From contig NW_006763154.1 in NCBI RefSeq assembly GCF_000264905.1, positions 287,969-351,968 on the forward strand: DNA of 64,000 nucleotides, written 5' to 3'. Below are positions 57,503 through 64,000 of this stretch, piece by piece; position 1 is the stretch's first letter; the number at the start of each line of letters is the position of its first letter. The notes beneath the pieces are model-generated. The model was not told the origin of the DNA. It searched no databases and worked only from the letters and a program-made list of their open reading frames with translations. The position numbers were made by a program, and so were the translations under genes. The DNA is from Stereum hirsutum FP-91666 SS1 (Eukaryota; Basidiomycota; Agaricomycetes; Russulales; Stereaceae).

Positions 57503-60500
57503 CTAGGCAGTAGCGCTCCCCTCCATTCTCCCCAACGGACGGACGGGCTCGTTCTGGGCGGTGGTCGCAAACCGCCAAGACGGGCCAAGGTGCTTTTCGA
57601 ACGGCTCACTCAACATCAAAGCTGGAACCTGGCCCGGACGGTTCAAGCGTCTGTGCATCTCAGATACGAACCAGGCGGGAGCCTGCCAGTGGGCCGTTCC
57701 TGCGAGCGCAAAACCACAGACGGTATGGGGAAAATTCTCCTCTGTGAGCTCTGGTGGCAGAAGGGCCGGGTCATAGGTGTTGTTCGAATCGATGTCTTCT
57801 GCGTTCCGCATCTCCTTAAGACATTCGAGGATCTCCTTGCCCTCCTTGACGAGCCACTTCCTCTTCTTTGATGAACCCTGAATATTTTGAACGAAGGTAA
57901 GAAAAATTTTGACGAGCGGGAACGAGAACAAGGGCGAAAATGAAGACGAAAGGAATGCGCACCTTGGGTTTGTAGTATCTTCTCGGGTCGTTAGCTTGCA
58001 GGGCCTTCTCCAACATTTCCGGCCGCAGTTTGCCATCCTTCCCGGCGGAGAGCTTGGCTTGGTCCACGACCATGATATAGTGCTTGCTCCCTTTGACCTT
58101 GTAGAACTTGATGTGATCTCCGCCATGAAAAATGTCGGGATTGATGATGCATGTTGCCCCACCATCTTTCAAATGCTCGAGTAATTCCTTGGGAGAGTTG
58201 GCCTTGAAGCCCATCTGGGGAGAAGGTCCGAAACCGGGACCAGCTTGGGTGGCGCGCCACTTGCTATCTGGTCCTCTAAACATGGCAACGAGCTGGACTT
58301 GAAGCTTCGCCAGGAACGCAACTTCCTTGTGAAATTGATAGAGGTTTCCCAAGCTCGTGAACTTATCCCGGTGGCCGTGAACTTTAGCTGCCACGTATGA
58401 GATCTGGGGTTCGTAGGCGAAGCCGTTCATGCTGTTGTTGAGTCCAAGACGCATGCCTTGCAACAGGGTGTCAGCCACCTTCTCCGGGTACCTGGCCATT
58501 ACCGCGCTAACGGTCAAGAGTTCGGTAAGATACACAGCGCCTGCACCAGAGGGATCATTGGCGTCGGTGGCGGCGTTGACGGTCACGGAGGGTTCACTGG
58601 TGGTATCACCGTTGTCGTCGTCATCGTCACTGTCGTCGTCATTGTCAATGTCGTCGATGTCGTCGTCGATGTCGTCGTCGATGTCGTTGGCCTCGTCGGC
58701 ACCGTCATCGGGGGCAGCATTGTTGGTGGCGATCACTGGCCCTTCGGGGACAACGCGGGGGGTGACGATCTTGGAGACGGTGAGATGGCCAATGCCGACC
58801 TCGATTAACCTCTTCTGATCGCCGTCCAGTGCGGTATACAGTCCTTGAATAGCAAGACGCGTCACCATCTCGAAAATACAGCGTTTGGTGTCTAGGCCGC
58901 ACACAGCGATAAGTTCGTGAAGATGCAGGATTTCAATCGACGACGTACCCTGATCGAACTCCTCGAACATGTCCCAGTCGATTATTTGGCCGGTAGCGTT
59001 TATCGCGTCTTCCTCTCTCTTTGATAGGGCAGACTCAGCAGACTCAAACTTTCCACCATCCGTAAGAAAGAAGCCTCCCAGTCTCAGAACAAACGCGGTG
59101 AGAAATCGGTGAGGAGATTTTGTTCCTGTGCGCAAAATCAGTTCACAGCAACACGTCGTGACCCGATATCTACAAAATGAAGATACATTCTTGAGTAAAG
59201 TCTCATACGAGCGAAGAGTGATGCAATGGCACTCACCGACCACGAAGTATGAGGGTCATGCGAACGACGAGATAGTCAAAGGATTCCTCGGAGATACCAA
59301 TCTCGTCGGCCCAGGGCCGGAGTTTGTGTACTATATAGCGCCGTTGCTCCGCCTTGTCGAAGAATCCGTCTGCCATAGTGAGTTCCACGATACGCGCGTT
59401 CAAACGAGCCGTCGTAGACTGCAGGGCAACATCGAAGATTTTCGGTGACAGACTGATCCCAGAGATCACACATCTTGTGAATATCTTGGGCTTCATGAGG
59501 TTTTCTACCACCGGGGTCAGAAGCGGTCGAGACTTATTGCGGTTGGAGGCGGAGAGAAAGTGCACGGAGCCGAATTTAGATGCGAGGGCCTGTGCTTCGT
59601 CAATGAATAAAGGACAGTCCTCAACGAGATCCGGGTAGTCAGAGCAGAGACCCTCCCAGTAGTGATTCAGGAGCCACTCGCATGCGTAGGGTGAGGCGAA
59701 TCGAAGCACTCTGAGGAGACGCTCATAAATATCCGGGTGCCCGGGAGTCGAGCAAAATAACGTTGGATCCAGCTGAACAATACCACAGTCCCGCTTCCGC
59801 TCCTTAGAAGACAAGTCGGCCGGTTGGCTGTCGAGAACTTTCCGTATGACTGCGAGGCGACTCACAAGCAGGCTCATGCAGAAATCCTTGACAAGAGAGA
59901 TATTAGTATCTGCCTGTCCTGGGTTGGTGGTGATCTCCTTGAATTCGCTCCTCTGTTCCAGGTGCTCGAGCGCGGTCTGCATGTCGTGAGAGCCGCGGCC
60001 CACGGCGTCGTCAGCGAACACCCCCCCGTGTGCCCCAGTTGGACAGGTGAAAAGGACGCCGAAATGTTCCAAAAGGTCTCGTGCGCATGTAAGACTCTTT
60101 CCGCTTCCGGAACTGCCTTTGAGAAGCCTTCAAAAATATCAGTGTGGTCCATGACGCAAGGAAAAGGCTGAACTTATGTGATCTGACCTCGGACGCAGAT
60201 ACCAGCGACCTGACGATCAAGCGCAGGAGAATCCGAATCTAACGCATCCTGCATGAAGAGCCTTGATCCTTTGCCAACATGGTAGCGATCAGATAGTCGA
60301 TGGGACTTCAGGTTATCGAAGACGGGCTTGTATTCCACAAAAACATTGTCGAATTTTTGTTGGATAATTTTAGGACCATCTTTCTTGGGTGTGTCTACCA
60401 CGTTTGGTCAGAACAGGGGCAAAAACGGGAAAGAGTAAATTGTGTAGCTCACAAGGTGCTACCATAGCTGGCTCACGTACAACTGTAGCGGCTGGTGTGA

Positions 60501-61231
60501 AACATATCAGATCATTATACATTGATGATGAAAGAGTGGACGTACGGATGGGAACGGCCTCTGGTATGTAAGGTCGATCTGACCACGCTTCTATGGTTCG
60601 AGTCAATATTAACGGTTTTATAGGAGCTAAGGAAAGACTTGCCATGGTGGACGAGTTTATAATAGTATGGTAATAAGACAGATAAGTCCTTCCCGGCCCT
60701 TAGCAGGTCTTGAAAGAGCCTTATCAATGTTTCAAGACTTTCATGCACATCAAGAAGTGAAGAGGCATCCTGTTCGTTCGCCGTACGATGTATTGCAAAA
60801 CATCTGAGGACACAGTGTGGGCTCATATACCCCCACTCTCGGGATGGTTTCTTCATACTCTTCTCTGCGGCCGTCACCAGTTGTTGACACCTTCCTTCGT
60901 ACACTGCCTTGTCATTGTCCGACAGGCTCTCCCATTGGGGGATGAAGAAACGAGCAAATGGTGTCCTTGCCACAGCCTGTGGGAATGACGTAGTAGCTAG
61001 AGTGAGTGGATGCGGAGCGTCGAACACTGCTACAGGTGACCACAGGCATTGAACTTGGGCAAGAGGGTCGGGTTCAGATGAAGGGGATCGTCGACTGTCA
61101 AGAAGCTGTTGATTGAGATCCCCAGTCGGGGCGAAAAACTCGAGTTCTTCTGAAGAACCACGGCGACGTCGCTTTGATGCCCGTGAGGAAGAGGCGAAAA
61201 AGTCCCGGATTTTCCGCCTTCCTTTAGCCAT
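57503..61231 (-). CDS. Crinkler-like P-loop NTPase/nuclease protein, copy B, splice donor damaged
   Basis: Exons (minus): 61231-60643, 60590-60546, 60491-60453, 60394-60178, 60127-59237, 59169-57963 and 57877-57503. These would give 1120 residues with the same intron phases as copy A. Walker A GSSGSGKS, Walker B LFIDEAQ, the GRYR motif, a shorter Asp-rich tract and the NPD...GGDH...VVDQAK nuclease-like core are all kept. However, the donor of intron 4 reads AT (60177-60176) where copy A has GT, and reading through meets TAA at once, before Walker A. Unless this AT donor is tolerated, the full protein is not made. The N-terminal exon and NTPase domain differ strongly from copy A, the nuclease end little. 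The 3' end converges on the SYG gene. Confidence 0.75.
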
Positions 61232-61604
61232 AGCACTTTCCAAGAATCGAAGAACAGAGCGAGCAGGGTCGGGGCTAGAGAGTCAAGAAAGTTACCGAGT
61301 CCTTATGAGGAGGGAGGCCGGGGGTGATGGTGGAAGAGAGGAGAGACGCGGAGAAGAAAGAGCAGGCGACACGAGAGCTTTGAACGGCCGACGTTGGGTT
61401 TGCGGATCGTTCCGCGTCTGTGTCGTGCAAGCGAGGAAGATAACGGTCGGGCCCGACGCATGGCGTGACTCGTTTGGACACCGTGGCACCGTGGAAAAGC
61501 GGACCGCAGCGGCCGACGCGCTCGCGTCATGCCACGTGCCCGGTTCCTTTCACCTCGACTACCGCATACGTCCTTTCACGCTTGGACAATCCAGTCTATG
61601 TACG
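61232..61604. promoter_or_regulatory. Shared head-to-head promoter region, copy B
   Basis: A 373-bp gap between divergent start codons, the counterpart of 6080-6440. It shows the same open plus-strand frame that could extend the repeat protein. Confidence 0.55.
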
Positions 61605-63895
61605 ATGTACCCACTTCAAGCCATACAGAATTGCACAGAAAGGAAACGTCGACGCGAAGATGTCGATAGCCCAGATGTACCGCCAGCAAAGCGGCATCAC
61701 CAGCGACATCTGACATCCACACCATCGAAGCGTAAGGCGCGTCTCTCGACGAAGCCAGCCCTCTCGACTCAGAGACGCTATTCTCTGAGGGCAACCGCAG
61801 AACGAACACGAAGCAATATCGCAAAAAATCTAGCTCATATCCCAGTTGCTCCCGCTCCTCTTCCCATTCCAACCCCAGTTCCCGCCCCAATCCTTCCGAC
61901 AACCCGCATCCCCACCAAACGTCTACGCAACGCTCTGGAAGCCGATATTTGTGAAGAGCCACCGGCAAAGCGTCACCACCAGCGACATCTGACATCCCCA
62001 CCACCGAAACGTAAGACCCGTTCATCGACAAGGGCGACCGCCCCTACCCAGAGCCGTTATTCGCTCAGGAACACTGCAGATCGCGTTAGAAGGAATACCG
62101 CTGCAACACACAATCCGACTATCCTAGCTCCCATTCCCGCTCCAGCCCCGGCTCACGCCCTAATCGTCTCTCCGCCTCCCGTCCTCACGAAGCGTCGACA
62201 CCTCACTGTCGACAACGATTTCGACGTTGATGTCTCCGAAGAACCCCATGCAAAGCGTTATCGTCTGGCACCGTCACCTTCGAAACACGCGAGCCATTCG
62301 TCGACCAGGCCAGACATCATCATTCAGAGCCGTTATTCTCTTAGGATGACTGCAGATCGTATGCGAAGAAACATTGCAGCGACTCCTCCTCGCAATCCAG
62401 CCGCTACTCCCCCTTGTATCCCCGTACGACCCACTGCTCGTGGATCAATGCCTGCCTCTCCGATCTTCACGGCCCCTGCCCCAACTTCCCCTGACGCTCC
62501 TGCTCCTGCTCCTCCTTCAGCTCGCACCTCTGGTCGTATCGAAACTCGCCGTATCCCCATCCAAAGCTCCAATACCGCCGCAACTCCCCTTCCCCTTCAT
62601 CCTTTGGCAGGAATCCCCACTCGTCCTCCCGTTGATGTCTCGGTTACCAGCATGACGTTTAAACGCACGCATGTGCCTTGGGGTCAACTTCCCGAACGCC
62701 AGCAAACTCGTCTGTCCACAGTATGGGATGCTATGATCATTCGGCTATGGAGGAGACATTCCCTGTTTAGTTTTGGGGGCCTTGATACCTATGGCCGAGC
62801 GCTGGGTCTATCGTCCTGCGACGAGCCTGATGATCTCATGACGCTGGCCGCGCTCGATAAATACCCAGACCTCGATGATATTGTCATTGCTTTTCGCAAG
62901 GATTTTCACCAACTTCATGAGTTTTGTAACCATCGTGAGTGCAGCTACTCAATTTTACTTATCCCTTCACTCACTGAGGAATCTCAGGTGCCTTCCATGA
63001 CGACCTCGACGCCTCTATTGACGCGGCATTATCAAGATTAGAGCCCTTGTTTATCCCCTCGGCAGTACTTCATCGCTCCTCGTACCGGACACCAAGACAC
63101 AATACTCATTACAATCCTTTCGCATTTGAAGAGCTTGCATTTCCCCGCTTCTCCATACTGGAGCACGTATGGGATATATTTGTACGGCGAAAGTGCGTTG
63201 AGAATTCCCCTCTTATTCTCATTTCTTTCATTCAGTCGAACCTACTCTTCTGTAGACCACATCAGACCCCGAAGCCCGAACCGCAGACTCTGGAGCTCGT
63301 GTACGGCGTAAGCGCATGTTGGGGTCTCTATTTTGCATATTCGCCAAACAAAACAGTAGAAGAAGCTCGCAAGAGTAATATGTCACAGGACCTCATCCTC
63401 GCCATCCAGGAGCTCGGTGCCACCATCGACACTGCGACTCTCAGCCCTGAAGCTATATCACGCCGCGCCGCCATAGCCGAGCTCTGTTTCTACACCCTTT
63501 ACCTCACCCGAATTATCGTGCTCTCCCGATTCTTGGAATGTCTTCCTCAAGACATATTTGTGCGATTTGCACGCTCAGAATGGGCCGTTTTTCAACGTGA
63601 CCCACCTCGTACATCGGAGGGCGATGATGTTTTCTCCGTAGTCTATCGACATGTCGCGAAGGCTCGACGCTCCATTGCGGGTCTCAAGCGGACGGTAGAA
63701 ACTCGTTTCGAAACTTTAGTTTACAAAAACAAACATCTATTCAACGACCAAAGTGACCCCGCCTCGATAATTCCATTCTACCTCGCAGTTGACGAAGTCG
63801 ACACTCCCGTTGGCCAAACTCCGCTGAGCGGTCGCCGTCCCGCTTGCTCACGCTCCAGTGTCAATGCCCTCTTCTTCGGATTCGATACCCCGTGA
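61605..63895 (+). CDS. Basic 'RYSLR'-repeat protein, copy B
   Basis: Exons 61605-62934, 62988-63181 and 63236-63895 give 727 residues, exactly as in copy A, although the two proteins differ by many substitutions and by at least two compensating indels in the Pro/Ala linkers (2 residues lost near 170, 2 gained near 330). The three basic modules with AKRHHQRH, KRKxR and RYSLR are kept, as is the C-terminal domain ending FFGFDTP. The second intron differs by one nucleotide in length between copies, which supports it being a true intron, since the frames on both sides stay intact. Function unknown. Confidence 0.8.
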
Positions 63896-64000
63896 GACGC
63901 TTAGCATACCATGTGCGTATCTGCTTTGACCCTTACCCCTTCGTCTCCCGTCTCACCTATTCTGACCGCCGTTGCTTCCTCATCCTTAGTTGCCACCATT
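63896..64000. other. 3' flank of copy B, still in the duplication
   Basis: Matches the reverse complement of about 3685-3787, so the duplication extends at least to the window end. Confidence 0.7.

Larger units (their letters stand above)
52940..64000 (-). repeat. Right arm of the inverted duplication (runs off window)
   Basis: Order from the inside outwards is block U (52940-53400, inverted), block S (53406-55470, same strand as in the left arm), then the three-gene cassette inverted (about 55475-64000). Similarity with the left arm is still present at the last base, so the outer end is not seen. Confidence 0.93.

Overview
The window looks like nuclear DNA of a filamentous basidiomycete, probably an Agaricomycete. 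Genes are split by many 45-75 nt GT-AG introns with CTNAY-like branch sites. The gene set also fits: a GH71 alpha-1,3-glucanase, TET/JBP-type 2OG-Fe(II) dioxygenases, a Crinkler-like P-loop/nuclease protein and a fungal ISG12-type protein. No bacterial operon, rRNA, tRNA or CRISPR was found. There is one 458-nt run of N at 44812-45269.

Layout. 1-1152: 3' part of a TET/JBP-like dioxygenase gene. About 2385-3180: a minisatellite of roughly 180 bp period. About 3685-13670: left arm of a large inverted duplication, holding three genes: a basic 'RYSLR'-repeat protein (minus), a Crinkler-like P-loop NTPase/nuclease protein (plus, head-to-head with the first), and an SYG-rich low-complexity protein (minus). 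14062-15476: a decayed MFS transporter. 16068-17348: a zinc-finger protein. 18689-20524: Ubc13-type E2 and Elongin C, head-to-head. 21421-22510: an ISG12-like membrane protein cut short by an 11-bp tandem duplication. 24031-25636: secreted GH71. 26718-27285: a tandemly repeated intron/exon leader in front of a second TET/JBP-like gene (27286-29055). 29308-34610: a 1606-residue RING-H2 protein. 35070-36847: a saccharopine-dehydrogenase-like oxidoreductase. 38988-39796: a small secreted protein. 41229-45937: a low-complexity nuclear-type gene interrupted by the N gap. 45938-50733: gene-poor, rich in simple repeats. 50734-52383: an unrecognised multi-exon gene. About 52940-64000: the right arm, with the same three genes in mirror order, running off the window.

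The most unusual element is the mirrored three-gene cassette. The two arms are about 39 kb apart and are not assembly copies: they differ by many substitutions, by balanced indels, by a 1.08-kb terminal-inverted-repeat insertion present only on the right, and by the orientation of a ~1-kb internal block. Divergence is patchy. In the Crinkler-like genes, the N-terminal exon and NTPase domain have diverged strongly, while a nearby cluster of small introns and exons and the nuclease end are nearly identical. The right copy has also lost a splice-donor GT just before its Walker A motif. The cassette therefore looks like a diversifying, possibly conflict-related locus, with one copy perhaps dying.

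All gene models were spliced by eye from GT-AG (one GC-AG) signals and frame continuity. Family assignments rest on recognised motifs, not on searches.
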